A DNA stretch of 64,000 nt from Kordia algicida. GTDB taxonomy: Bacteria; Bacteroidota; Bacteroidia; Flavobacteriales; Flavobacteriaceae. The position numbers and the translations under genes were made by a program. The notes under the pieces are model-generated. The model had not been told where the DNA came from and did no database searches. It saw only the letters and a list, made by a program, of their open reading frames with translations. Below, one piece after another: positions 16,482-25,549 of this stretch. The stretch lies in NCBI RefSeq assembly GCF_051013375.1, contig NZ_CP142125.1; one strand, written 5' to 3'. Numbering within the stretch: position 1 is the stretch's first letter; each line of letters starts with the position of its first letter.

Positions 16482-18362
16482 ATGATTCAAAAAATAAAAA
16501 GGATAGCCAATCTTATCTCAAACATGGGTTTGCGCTATCTTTTTTTTAGAATCTTCTATACGATAAAAACAAAACTTGGTTGGCAAAAAAAAGCATTTCC
16601 AACACAACCAACATCTTCAAAATACACTAGCTTAGAAAACTGGAGAAACGACTTACCAGCATTTTTCTTTTACGGAAAAAACATTCCCAACTTACCTAAA
16701 GAAAAAGATGAAAACCTAGCCGAAACGCATCAAGAAATCCAAAAGGGAATCTTTACGTTTTTCAACAAAACAAAAATAAAACTCGGAACCGAATACAATT
16801 GGATGGTAAATCCATCTACAGAATATCGCTACAACATTAAAAAACATTGGTCGGAAGTAAAAGATTTGTCCAAAGAAGCTGGCGATATCAAATATGTATG
16901 GGAAAAAGCACGTTTTTCATTCCTATATGACATAATTCGGTATGACTATCATTTTGAAGATGACCAATCAGCATTTGTTTTCAGTGAAATAGAAGACTTT
17001 ATCACAAAAAACCCTATCAATCAAGGACCAAACTACAAATGCAGTCAGGAAATAAGTTTGCGTGTGATGAATTGGACATTCGCACTCTACTATTACAAAG
17101 ATTCTGAACATTTAACAGAAGCATTATTTCAAAAAATAATGCACAATATCTATTGGCAAATTCACCACGTATATCACAACATTCACTTTTCGCGAATTAC
17201 CGTGCGTAACAACCATGCCATTACAGAAACCTTAATGTTATACCTTTCGGAGAAACTCTTTCCGTTCTTTCCAAACGTAGATGAATGGAGCAAAAAAGGG
17301 AAAAAATGGTTTGAACAGGAAATTGCCTATCAAATCTATGAAGATGGAACTTTCTTGCAATTCTCAATGAACTATCACAGAGTTGTCATTCAATTGCTAA
17401 CTTGGGGAATTCAACTAGCAAAATTACACAATGAAGAATTTGATAACGTTGTTTACGATCGTGCTCAAAAATCACTTGATTTTCTAGATGTATGTTCAGA
17501 TCCTGTCACTGGAAAACTACCAAACTACGGTTCCAATGATGGTGCATTATTCTTCAAACTTACCAATGACGATTACCGAGTATACACATCACAATTAGAC
17601 GATTTACGCGCTGTATTACACGGTTACACACATCACAACTCAAAAAGTGCGCTTTGGTACGGAATTCAACCAACAATAAAGTCTCAACCAGCTTTGCCAG
17701 CAATAAATACCTTTGAAAAAAGTGGTTATTACATTTCGCAAGATGGAAACACAAAAACCTTTATTCGTTGTGGTGCGTACAAAGACAGACCTTTTCAGTC
17801 AGATAACCTACACTTAGATATTTGGGCAAACGGAATCAACTATTTACGAGACACAGGTTCCTACAAATACAACGCAGGATTGGACACTGTCAACTATTTC
17901 AATGGTGCAGAAGGTCACAATACGGTAAGTATAGCCAAAGCCGATCAAATGCAAAAAGGAGGACGATTTATTTGGTATTACTGGATAAACAAAGCCAAAG
18001 CGAGTCTAAAAAAAGAAAATAACTCTTTTACTTTTGAAGGAACAATCAATGCTTTCAAACAACTCGGAAGCAACATACAACACACGCGAAACGTAACAAA
18101 ACCTGTAGGAGAAAATACGTGGCAAGTTACCGATCATATCAAAAACAAAGGAAACAGGAAAATCTACCAATATTGGCACTTACATCCCGATCATTTAGAT
18201 GCCATTGAAATCATTACAAAAGATGAAGACGGCAACCAAATTGAACCGTTGACCGAAGAAAAATGGTTTTCTGGATATTATGGTGTAAAAGAAAAGGCAA
18301 TAAGACTTACATTTGCAAGTGAAAAAAATGTGTTTAACACTACAATACGTATCAAACAATAG
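16482..18362 (+). CDS. Heparinase II/III-like protein, second of two
   Basis: This 626-residue protein has the same plan as the first heparinase-like protein: a basic N-terminus without signal peptide (FFRIFYTIKTKLGWQKK), a central helical toroid-like region, and a C-terminal sandwich. The last has PFQSDNLHLDIW near residue 432, YLRDTGSYKYNAG near 453 and GAEGHNTVSI near 475. The HGHND motif of the first protein is replaced by QSDNLH here, so the active sites are not identical. It follows the bi-domain oxidoreductase by 40 bases and its stop abuts the next glycosyltransferase. It is a candidate lyase or epimerase-like processing enzyme for the locus polymer. Confidence 0.82.
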   Translation: MIQKIKRIANLISNMGLRYLFFRIFYTIKTKLGWQKKAFPTQPTSSKYTSLENWRNDLPAFFFYGKNIPNLPKEKDENLAETHQEIQKGIFTFFNKTKIKLGTEYNWMVNPSTEYRYNIKKHWSEVKDLSKEAGDIKYVWEKARFSFLYDIIRYDYHFEDDQSAFVFSEIEDFITKNPINQGPNYKCSQEISLRVMNWTFALYYYKDSEHLTEALFQKIMHNIYWQIHHVYHNIHFSRITVRNNHAITETLMLYLSEKLFPFFPNVDEWSKKGKKWFEQEIAYQIYEDGTFLQFSMNYHRVVIQLLTWGIQLAKLHNEEFDNVVYDRAQKSLDFLDVCSDPVTGKLPNYGSNDGALFFKLTNDDYRVYTSQLDDLRAVLHGYTHHNSKSALWYGIQPTIKSQPALPAINTFEKSGYYISQDGNTKTFIRCGAYKDRPFQSDNLHLDIWANGINYLRDTGSYKYNAGLDTVNYFNGAEGHNTVSIAKADQMQKGGRFIWYYWINKAKASLKKENNSFTFEGTINAFKQLGSNIQHTRNVTKPVGENTWQVTDHIKNKGNRKIYQYWHLHPDHLDAIEIITKDEDGNQIEPLTEEKWFSGYYGVKEKAIRLTFASEKNVFNTTIRIKQ

Positions 18363-19607
18363 ATGAGAATATTACTAATTCATCAGTATTTCTTAGAAAA
18401 AGGAGATGGCGGCGGATCGCGTTTTAACGAAATGACGCAAGTATGGGCAAATCAAGGACATGATATTACTGTGCTCGCAGGAATGGTGCATTATACCACA
18501 GGAAAAAAAGCAGCTCGTTACAAAGGAAAATTTACCTACAAAGACGCACAATTCTACGACAAAGTAGATGTGTTGCGTTGTCACGTATCTGAAAGTTACA
18601 ATGTAAGTTTTATAGGAAGACTTTGGGCATATTTCTCATTTGTATTTTCAAGCATTTACGCAGGATTATTCAAAACAAAAGGAAAATACGATGTCATTGT
18701 CGTAACATCGCCACCATTATTCGTAGGAATTACAGCGTATATCTTATCAAAACTAAAACGCGTCCCATTTGTCTTTGAAATTCGAGATTTGTGGCCAGAA
18801 TCAGCGATAGATACAGGTGTTTTAAAAAGTGGAATCATCATCAAATTTGCATATTGGTTTGAAAAATTCATCTACAAAAGAGCAAAACTCATCAACGTAC
18901 TGACGCCAGCGTTTAGAGACAAACTCATCAATGAAAAAAACATACCTGCAGAAAAAGTAATCTTCATTCCAAATGCAGCCGATTTTACCTTGGCGGAAAA
19001 AATTCAGGAAGACTTTGATGCAGCAGCTTTCAAAAAAGAATTAGGTTTAAGTGATAAATTTGTTATTACGTATGTTGGCGCACATGGCGTTGCCAATCAC
19101 TTAATTCAGTTGGTAGAAGCTGCAGAAAAATTAACAGACACCAACATTGTATTTCAACTCATTGGTGCAGGAATGCGCAAAGAAGCATTAATAGAAGAAG
19201 CCAAAAAGCGAAACTTAAACAATATAATTTTCAGAGATCCAGTATCCAAACAAGAAGTATTCAAATACATTCTTGCGTCTGATGTTGGCGCTTCGGTACT
19301 AAAAAAAGTAGATACCTTTAAAACAATTTACTCCAACAAAACGTTTGATTACATGTCGTGCAAGCGTCCAATCCTATTGGCAATTGATGGAGTTTCACGA
19401 GAATTGGTCAATGATGCACAATGTGGAGTATATGTAGAGCCAGAAAACATTGACGACATTGTACGAGGAGCAAAAGAACTCGCCAACAAAAGTGCTGAGG
19501 AAATCACGCAAATGGGCGAAGATGGTTATGCGTTTGCAAAAGCACATTTTGACAGAGACAAACTAGCAAAAGAATACACAAACAAAATTCAAGGAATACT
19601 CAACTAA
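18363..19607 (+). CDS. Glycosyltransferase family 4, WbuB-like
   Basis: This 414-residue GT-B enzyme begins MRILLIHQYFLEKGDGGGSR, the acceptor-domain start typical of WbuB-type GT4 proteins. It has FEIRDLWPESA near residues 139-149, VIFIPNAAD near 199, a donor-domain ITYVGAHGVANHL near 237-249 and a C-terminal SNKTFDYMSCKRPILLAI segment with the sugar-nucleotide site. It overlaps the sugar transferase gene by one base, so coupled translation is likely. WbuB-like enzymes often transfer a 6-deoxy-amino sugar onto the lipid-linked first sugar, which fits the neighbouring bacillosamine-type genes. The donor is inferred only. Confidence 0.83.
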   Translation: MRILLIHQYFLEKGDGGGSRFNEMTQVWANQGHDITVLAGMVHYTTGKKAARYKGKFTYKDAQFYDKVDVLRCHVSESYNVSFIGRLWAYFSFVFSSIYAGLFKTKGKYDVIVVTSPPLFVGITAYILSKLKRVPFVFEIRDLWPESAIDTGVLKSGIIIKFAYWFEKFIYKRAKLINVLTPAFRDKLINEKNIPAEKVIFIPNAADFTLAEKIQEDFDAAAFKKELGLSDKFVITYVGAHGVANHLIQLVEAAEKLTDTNIVFQLIGAGMRKEALIEEAKKRNLNNIIFRDPVSKQEVFKYILASDVGASVLKKVDTFKTIYSNKTFDYMSCKRPILLAIDGVSRELVNDAQCGVYVEPENIDDIVRGAKELANKSAEEITQMGEDGYAFAKAHFDRDKLAKEYTNKIQGILN

Positions 19608-20212
19608 TGTATCGTCATTTTCTAAAAAGAATCATTGATTTCATCCTAGCCTTCATAGGTTTCATCTTGCTGAGTCCTATATTTATCATTGTGCTTATCA
19701 TTCTGATGATAAACAATCAAGGAAAACCATTTTTCTTCCAAAAAAGACCTGGAAAAAACGAAAAAATATTCAAGGTAATCAAGTTCAAAACCATGAACGA
19801 CAAAAAAGGAGCAAACGGCGAATTGCTTCCTGATGCCGATCGGTTAACCAAAGCAGGAATCTTTGTTAGAAAAACATCGCTAGACGAAATTCCACAATTA
19901 CTAAATGTCTTAAAAGGTGACATGAGTTTAATTGGTCCAAGACCATTATTGCCAGAATACTTACCTTTATACAACGAAACACAAAAAAAGCGACACGACG
20001 TAAAACCTGGAATCACAGGTTGGGCACAAGTCAACGGACGAAACGCCATCAGTTGGAAAAAGAAATTTGAATACGATGTGTGGTATGTAGAAAATCTAAG
20101 CTTCATACTCGATATAAAAATCATATTCAAAACCATTATAAAAGTAGTGCGATCAGAAGATATTAATACAGAAAATCAAGCAACTACGGTAAAATTTACA
20201 GGAAATGAATAA
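19607..20212 (+). CDS. pglC: Phosphoglycosyltransferase, PglC-like (small monotopic)
   Basis: This 201-residue protein is a minimal monotopic phosphoglycosyltransferase. It has an N-terminal reentrant helix (FLKRIIDFILAFIGFILLSP), the KVIKFKTM loop, the catalytic Asp-Glu pair D93-E94 in KTSLDEIPQLLN, and GDMSLIGPRPLLPEY with KPGITGWAQVNGR. The length and the position of the DE dyad match Campylobacter PglC, which transfers phospho-diacetylbacillosamine to undecaprenyl phosphate. It is encoded directly before PglD- and PglE-like genes, with an 8-base overlap. It is a likely initiating enzyme for one lipid-linked glycan here. Confidence 0.88.
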   Translation: MYRHFLKRIIDFILAFIGFILLSPIFIIVLIILMINNQGKPFFFQKRPGKNEKIFKVIKFKTMNDKKGANGELLPDADRLTKAGIFVRKTSLDEIPQLLNVLKGDMSLIGPRPLLPEYLPLYNETQKKRHDVKPGITGWAQVNGRNAISWKKKFEYDVWYVENLSFILDIKIIFKTIIKVVRSEDINTENQATTVKFTGNE

Positions 20213-20816
20213 AATTTGTCTATTCGGCGCAAGCGGACATGGAAAAGTGGTCAAAGACGTTGCTACAAGTGCAAATATTGTAGTAGAAGCGTTTATTGAT
20301 GACTATCCAAAAAGTGAAAATCTTCACGAAGTTCCTATTGTTATGTCTGAAAAAATGACGAATTACGAAGCAAACAAATTTGTGATTAGCATCGGAAACA
20401 ACAAAATCCGAAAAGTCATCAGCAAAAAAATCAAAAACGACTTTACAACGCTCATTCACAAATCGGCAATCATTTCACCAACGGCAACTATTGCAGAAGG
20501 AACGGTTATTATGAATGGAACCAACATCAATGCCGATGCTACTATTGGAAAACACGTCATTGTCAACACTGCTGCCATTATTGAGCACGATTGCCAAATA
20601 GAAGACTTTGTGCACATTTCACCCAATGCAACCATTACAGGAAATGTACACATTGGAGAAGGTTCGCACATTGGCGCGGGCGCGATCATTATTCCAAACA
20701 TCACGATCGGAAAATGGGCAACCATTGGCGCAGGTGCTGTTATCATCAACGATGTGCCAGACTATGCAGTCGTGGTCGGAAATCCAGGAAAAATAAAAAA
20801 GTACAACAACGAATAA
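20205..20816 (+). CDS. pglD: Sugar O/N-acetyltransferase, PglD-like
   Basis: This 203-residue protein has an N-terminal Rossmann-like nucleotide-sugar domain (FGASGHGKVVKDVA) and a C-terminal left-handed beta helix made of hexapeptide repeats from about residue 85. The EHD motif (Glu127-His128) in IIEHDCQIEDFVHISP corresponds to the catalytic histidine of PglD/NeuD. PglD acetylates UDP-4-amino-4,6-dideoxy-GlcNAc to UDP-diacetylbacillosamine. Its neighbours on both sides are PglC- and PglE-like, which supports this role over NeuD. Confidence 0.85.
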   Translation: MNKICLFGASGHGKVVKDVATSANIVVEAFIDDYPKSENLHEVPIVMSEKMTNYEANKFVISIGNNKIRKVISKKIKNDFTTLIHKSAIISPTATIAEGTVIMNGTNINADATIGKHVIVNTAAIIEHDCQIEDFVHISPNATITGNVHIGEGSHIGAGAIIIPNITIGKWATIGAGAVIINDVPDYAVVVGNPGKIKKYNNE

Positions 20817-20818
20817 CT

Positions 20819-21952
20819 ATGAATTCAAGAATTTGGCTTTCATCTCCGCACATGGGCGGAAACGAATTAAAATACATCCACGAAGCATTTGACACCAATT
20901 GGATTGCGCCACTTGGACCAAATGTAACAGGATTTGAAAATGATTTAAAACAGTTTCTAAACACGCAAAAAGAAGTTGGAGCGTTGGCGTCGGGAACTGC
21001 GGCAATTCATTTAGGGTTGATCTTAGCTGGCGTTACAGCAGGCGATGAGGTTATTTGTCAGAGTATGACTTTTTCCGCTTCCGCGAATCCGATTCTGTAT
21101 CAAGGAGCAACTCCGGTATTTGTAGACAGCGAACTGGAAACATGGAACATGTGTCCAAATCATCTAGAAACTGCAATAAAAGATAGAATCGCTAATGGAA
21201 AAAAGCCAAAAGCAATCATTCCCGTACACTTATACGGAATGCCAGCCAAAATAGACGAAATTGTAGCAATTGCGAACAAATATGAAATTGCCATCATAGA
21301 AGATGCCGCAGAATCCTTAGGTTCTACTTACAAAGGACAAAACTGTGGAACATTTGGTGCATATGCTGCATTATCATTCAATGGAAACAAAATCATCACA
21401 ACTTCTGGTGGCGGAGCAATTGTTTGTAACGATGAAGAAGCTAAAAAACAAGCAATTTTCTTAGCTACACAAGCCAGAGACGATGCACCACATTACCAAC
21501 ATTCGCACGTAGGTTACAATTACCGAATGAGTAATATTGTAGCCGGAATTGGGAGAGGTCAAATGGAAGTCTTAGACAAACACATCGGACTTCGTAGAGA
21601 CATGCAAAAATTTTACAAAAATATCTTCAAAGATGTTGCGGGCGTAACCGTATTTGAAGAACCAAACGAAGATTATTTCTCGAACCATTGGTTAAGTTGT
21701 ATCACCGTTGATGAAAAAATAGCAGGTTTTTCTCGCGAAGACTTGCGTTTAGCGTTGTGGGAAGACAATATTGAATCGCGACCACTCTGGAAACCAATGC
21801 ATTTGCAGCCAATCTTTGAAAAATACCCGTATTACGGAACAAATATTTGTGAAAACCTATTTAACACAGGACTTTGCTTGCCATCAGGTTCCAACCTAAC
21901 CACACAAGAAAAAGAACGTATTACACAAGTTATAGCTGCTTTTCTAGCATAG
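20819..21952 (+). CDS. pglE: UDP-4-amino-sugar aminotransferase, PglE-like (DegT/DnrJ/EryC1/StrS)
   Basis: This 377-residue PLP enzyme starts at the ATG at 20819, two bases after the acetyltransferase stop. The frame is open far upstream but that part overlaps pglD. It has ASGTAAIHLGL near residue 58, VHLYGMPA near 136, the EDAAESLGS motif near 161, and the PLP lysine K191 in SFNGNKIITTSGGG. The family transaminates 4-keto sugars. With the PglF-, PglD- and PglC-like neighbours the predicted product is UDP-4-amino-4,6-dideoxy-GlcNAc. An alternative 4-keto substrate is possible. Confidence 0.87.
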   Translation: MNSRIWLSSPHMGGNELKYIHEAFDTNWIAPLGPNVTGFENDLKQFLNTQKEVGALASGTAAIHLGLILAGVTAGDEVICQSMTFSASANPILYQGATPVFVDSELETWNMCPNHLETAIKDRIANGKKPKAIIPVHLYGMPAKIDEIVAIANKYEIAIIEDAAESLGSTYKGQNCGTFGAYAALSFNGNKIITTSGGGAIVCNDEEAKKQAIFLATQARDDAPHYQHSHVGYNYRMSNIVAGIGRGQMEVLDKHIGLRRDMQKFYKNIFKDVAGVTVFEEPNEDYFSNHWLSCITVDEKIAGFSREDLRLALWEDNIESRPLWKPMHLQPIFEKYPYYGTNICENLFNTGLCLPSGSNLTTQEKERITQVIAAFLA

Positions 21953-22010
21953 AAACAAATAAATTAAGTAATTTGTATCATTAAATAAAGAATCGGTTTT
22001 TTTTGAGAAG

Positions 22011-24047
22011 ATGAAGGTATTGAATCCAAAAAGCATAAAAGAGGCACTCAAGCAAGTCTTAAAATCAAGCAAAAAGCGCATTGATTTTAAAAACATAGGA
22101 TACTTGCCTAGATGGCTTATCTTATGCTTTGACATGTTTATTTGTTGTGTTTCGTTATTGCTTACAAGCGCCATTGTAAACAATATCAACATCAGTGATT
22201 TAGACGCGCATGCGTCTTCTTCATTCTTAGGACTTACGCCAAGAGATGCACTCATTCTAATTACCAACTTGCTATTCTTTATTTTCTTTAGAACGTATGC
22301 AGGACTTATTCGGCACTCAACATTTATAGATGCGATTAAATTTTTCTTGGCTTCCTTAGCAACATTAATCACGCTATTAGTTGTCAACTATTCACATCTT
22401 ATCATCAATGATGAACCGTTGTTTTTAACGCCAAAACTGTTCATTTACTTTGTGATGTCGTTCTCGTTTCTATTGCTCTTTAGAGTATTAGTAAAACAAG
22501 TATTTGAAGCCTATTTTGATTACGCCACCAAGGAAGATCAAGTTACTGTGATGATTTACGGAATAGATTCTAACGCGATTGCAATCTCAAACGCACTCAA
22601 AGTAGAACGTCCAATGCGTTATAAACTAATTGGTTTCATCGACAAAAAAGGAAAAAATCAAAGTAAAGAAATTTTAGGATTACCAATCATTCATCTTAAA
22701 AGAAAGCTTTCAGTCATCTTACGTGCGTACGGAGCAAATGCCATCATCTTAGCAGACAAATCCATCACGCAAGAAGAACGTATCAAAATTGTAGATGAAT
22801 GTTTAGAACACAACATCAAAGTATTTAGAGCGCCAATTGTCTCCGATATGGAAGACAAAGAAAATGTCAACTTAGCGCAACAAATTCAAAACGTTCAAAT
22901 TGAAGACTTACTCGAAAGAGAACCAATAGTATTAAACAACAAATTAATTGCAAAAGAACTGTACAACCGTAGAATTTTAGTCACAGGTGGTGCAGGTTCT
23001 ATTGGTAGCGAAATTGCACGACAAGTTGCCAACTACAATCCGGAAAAGCTCATCATTGTTGACCAAGCGGAAACACCTTTGTATCAAATACAAATGGAAA
23101 TCAAATCGAACTTTCCAGAGTTAAACTTTGAAGCTGTAATCGCAGATGTGCGCGACAAAGAAAAACTAGAAAACATCTTTGAACTTTACAAACCACAAGT
23201 AGTCTATCACGCGGCAGCCTACAAACACGTTCCGTTGATGGAAGACAATCCGTCGCAAGCTATTTTTGTAAATGTCATGGGGACTAAAAACGTAGCTGAT
23301 ACGGCATTAAAATATCAAACAGACAAATTCGTTTTAGTCTCTACAGACAAAGCTGTAAACCCAAGTAACGTAATGGGAGCTTCCAAAAGAATTGCAGAAA
23401 TCTATGTGCAAACTTTGCAAGAAGCTTTTAAAAATGACAATCGTTATGTAACAAATTACGTAACAACGCGTTTTGGAAACGTATTAGGTTCCAACGGTTC
23501 GGTAGTGCCATTATTTAAGCGTCAAATTGCAGAAGGCGGACCATTAACGATTACGCATCCAGATATCATTCGCTATTTTATGACTATTCCAGAAGCTTGC
23601 CAGTTAGTACTGGAAGCAGGAGCCATGGGGAATGGTGGCGAAATTTACATCTTTGACATGGGAGAAGCTGTAAAAATCATCGATTTGGCGAAGAAAATCA
23701 TCAAACTTGCAGGTTTCGTTCCAAACAAGGACATTGATATCAAAATCATCGGATTGCGTCCAGGTGAAAAATTATACGAAGAATTGTTAAACGACAAATC
23801 AACCACATTGCCAACGTACAATGAAAAAATCATGATTGCGCGTGCGGAAATGTATGATTATAAAGAGATTAATGACAATGTTGGCGAATTAATCAATTCT
23901 GCATCACTTTTTGATAAAGTGGAAGTTGTAAAACGAATGAAAGCAATTGTTCCTGAATACAAGAGTATGAATTCTTCCTATGAGAAATTAGACAAAAAAG
24001 GAAAAGATACGAAAGTCAAAAAATTATCAGACAAAAAAGTATCCTAA
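22011..24047 (+). CDS. pglF: UDP-GlcNAc 4,6-dehydratase, PglF/CapD-like membrane protein
   Basis: This 678-residue protein has four N-terminal membrane helices (about residues 30-165), a Rossmann-like middle domain (VMIYGIDSNAIAIS near 180) and a C-terminal short-chain dehydrogenase. The latter has the NAD motif VTGGAGSIGSEIARQ near 324-338, YHAAAYKHVPLMEDNP near 402 and STDKAVNPSNVMGASKR near 443-459. That last segment is the modified active site of PglF/CapD/FlaA1 dehydratases. PglF makes the UDP-4-keto-6-deoxy-GlcNAc used by PglE. It closes the PglC-D-E-F set. The spacer of 58 bases before it holds no clear promoter. Confidence 0.88.
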   Translation: MKVLNPKSIKEALKQVLKSSKKRIDFKNIGYLPRWLILCFDMFICCVSLLLTSAIVNNINISDLDAHASSSFLGLTPRDALILITNLLFFIFFRTYAGLIRHSTFIDAIKFFLASLATLITLLVVNYSHLIINDEPLFLTPKLFIYFVMSFSFLLLFRVLVKQVFEAYFDYATKEDQVTVMIYGIDSNAIAISNALKVERPMRYKLIGFIDKKGKNQSKEILGLPIIHLKRKLSVILRAYGANAIILADKSITQEERIKIVDECLEHNIKVFRAPIVSDMEDKENVNLAQQIQNVQIEDLLEREPIVLNNKLIAKELYNRRILVTGGAGSIGSEIARQVANYNPEKLIIVDQAETPLYQIQMEIKSNFPELNFEAVIADVRDKEKLENIFELYKPQVVYHAAAYKHVPLMEDNPSQAIFVNVMGTKNVADTALKYQTDKFVLVSTDKAVNPSNVMGASKRIAEIYVQTLQEAFKNDNRYVTNYVTTRFGNVLGSNGSVVPLFKRQIAEGGPLTITHPDIIRYFMTIPEACQLVLEAGAMGNGGEIYIFDMGEAVKIIDLAKKIIKLAGFVPNKDIDIKIIGLRPGEKLYEELLNDKSTTLPTYNEKIMIARAEMYDYKEINDNVGELINSASLFDKVEVVKRMKAIVPEYKSMNSSYEKLDKKGKDTKVKKLSDKKVS

Positions 24048-24139
24048 GGAACAGTTTACCTAATAAAAACATCAAATCACAGAGTTTTAATTTCACACAA
24101 AAATAAAACTCCAAAGATTGCAACATAAAAGAGAAATAA

Positions 24140-25450
24140 ATGAAAATAACTGTTGTAGGAACAGGATATGTAGGATTAGTCACAGGAACGTGTCTAGCTG
24201 AAACAGGAAATGATGTACTTTGTGTCGATATCGACAAACATAAAGTGGAACGAATGCAGAACGGCGAAGTTCCTATTTATGAACCACATTTAGATATACT
24301 TTTTGAAAGAAACATAAACGCAGGTCGTTTAAAATTTACCACTTCGCTTGAAGAAGGACTCAATCACGGACAAATTATATTTTTAGCATTGCCAACACCA
24401 GAAGATGAAGATGGTTCTGCCGATTTATCATACGTATTAGGCGTTGCTGAAAATATCGGGAAACTCATAACCGATTATAAAGTAATTGTTGATAAAAGCA
24501 CGGTTCCTGTGGGAACTGCCGAAAAAGTTACTGCTGTTGTCGCTAAGTATGCAAAGGTAGATTTTGACGTAGTATCTAACCCAGAATTTTTACGTGAAGG
24601 TTTTGCAGTTGATGATTTTATGAAGCCAGAACGAATCGTTATTGGTTCAAGTTCTGAAAGAGCAACCAAACTCATGCAACGTTTATACAATCCATTTGTA
24701 CGTTCGGGGAATCCGATTTTAATCATGGATGAAAAATCTGCGGAGCTTACCAAATACGCTTCCAACTCGTTTTTAGCGGCAAAAATTACGTTTATGAACG
24801 AGATTGCCAACTTCTGTGAAAAAGTAGGTGCAGACGTTGATAAAGTGCGTATCGGAATGGGAACAGATTCACGTATTGGAAAGCGTTTCCTATTTCCAGG
24901 AATTGGTTACGGCGGATCATGTTTTCCAAAAGATGTAAAAGCATTGCACAAATCAGGAAAAGACAACAATTACAATTTTCAGATTTTAGATGCAGTAATC
25001 AACGTTAATGACAAGCAGAAAACAGCGTTAATCCCAAAAGTACTCAATCACTTAGGAGACGATTTAACGGGAAAAACAATCTCAATTTGGGGATTGGCTT
25101 TTAAACCAGAAACCGATGATATTCGTGAAGCGCCATCGTTATATATCATTGACGAATTACTCGCCAAAGGAGCAAAACTAAAAGCGTTTGATCCAGAAGC
25201 GATGGACAATGTAAAAGCGAAATTAGGTGATAAAATTGAATACGCACAAAGTATGTATGAAGCCATTGAAAATACCGATGCGCTTATTATTTGTACAGAG
25301 TGGAGCATTTTTAGAACACCAAATTTTCAAAAACTAAGAGAACATTTAAAGCAACCGATCATTTTTGACGGAAGAAACCTATACGATGTCGCAGAAATGG
25401 AAAAAGAAGGATTTACCTATTTTTCTATCGGACGAAAAGAAGTTTTATAA
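24140..25450 (+). CDS. ugd: UDP-glucose 6-dehydrogenase
   Basis: This 436-residue protein has the NAD-binding GTGYVGLVTGTCLAE at the N-terminus, VDKSTVPVGTA near residue 115, SNPEFLREG near 150, the catalytic Cys261 in GGSCFPKDVKAL, and a C-terminal domain with WGLAFKPETDDIREAPS. It oxidises UDP-glucose to UDP-glucuronate in the cytoplasm. Length and motifs match bacterial Ugd. The following gene uses its product to make UDP-xylose, so glucuronate or xylose is probably part of the polymer. A GAGAAATAA purine stretch before the ATG serves as a likely ribosome site. Confidence 0.95.
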   Translation: MKITVVGTGYVGLVTGTCLAETGNDVLCVDIDKHKVERMQNGEVPIYEPHLDILFERNINAGRLKFTTSLEEGLNHGQIIFLALPTPEDEDGSADLSYVLGVAENIGKLITDYKVIVDKSTVPVGTAEKVTAVVAKYAKVDFDVVSNPEFLREGFAVDDFMKPERIVIGSSSERATKLMQRLYNPFVRSGNPILIMDEKSAELTKYASNSFLAAKITFMNEIANFCEKVGADVDKVRIGMGTDSRIGKRFLFPGIGYGGSCFPKDVKALHKSGKDNNYNFQILDAVINVNDKQKTALIPKVLNHLGDDLTGKTISIWGLAFKPETDDIREAPSLYIIDELLAKGAKLKAFDPEAMDNVKAKLGDKIEYAQSMYEAIENTDALIICTEWSIFRTPNFQKLREHLKQPIIFDGRNLYDVAEMEKEGFTYFSIGRKEVL

Positions 25451-25475
25451 TCCAAAATAACCAACTACGCCATTA

Positions 25476-25507
25476 CCAATCTTGATGCAAATCAAGATAT
25501 TTATTGG
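25476..25507. other. Hairpin in the ugd-uxs spacer
   Basis: ATCTTGAT (25479-25486) and ATCAAGAT (25491-25498) form a perfect 8-bp stem with a GCAA loop, and CCAAT/ATTGG flank it as an outer pair. There is no U-tract, so it is more likely an RNA-stability or processing element than a terminator. Confidence 0.45.
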
Positions 25508-25549
25508 CGAATTCCATCTGATGGATGAGAAACAATAAAAAATAAACAG

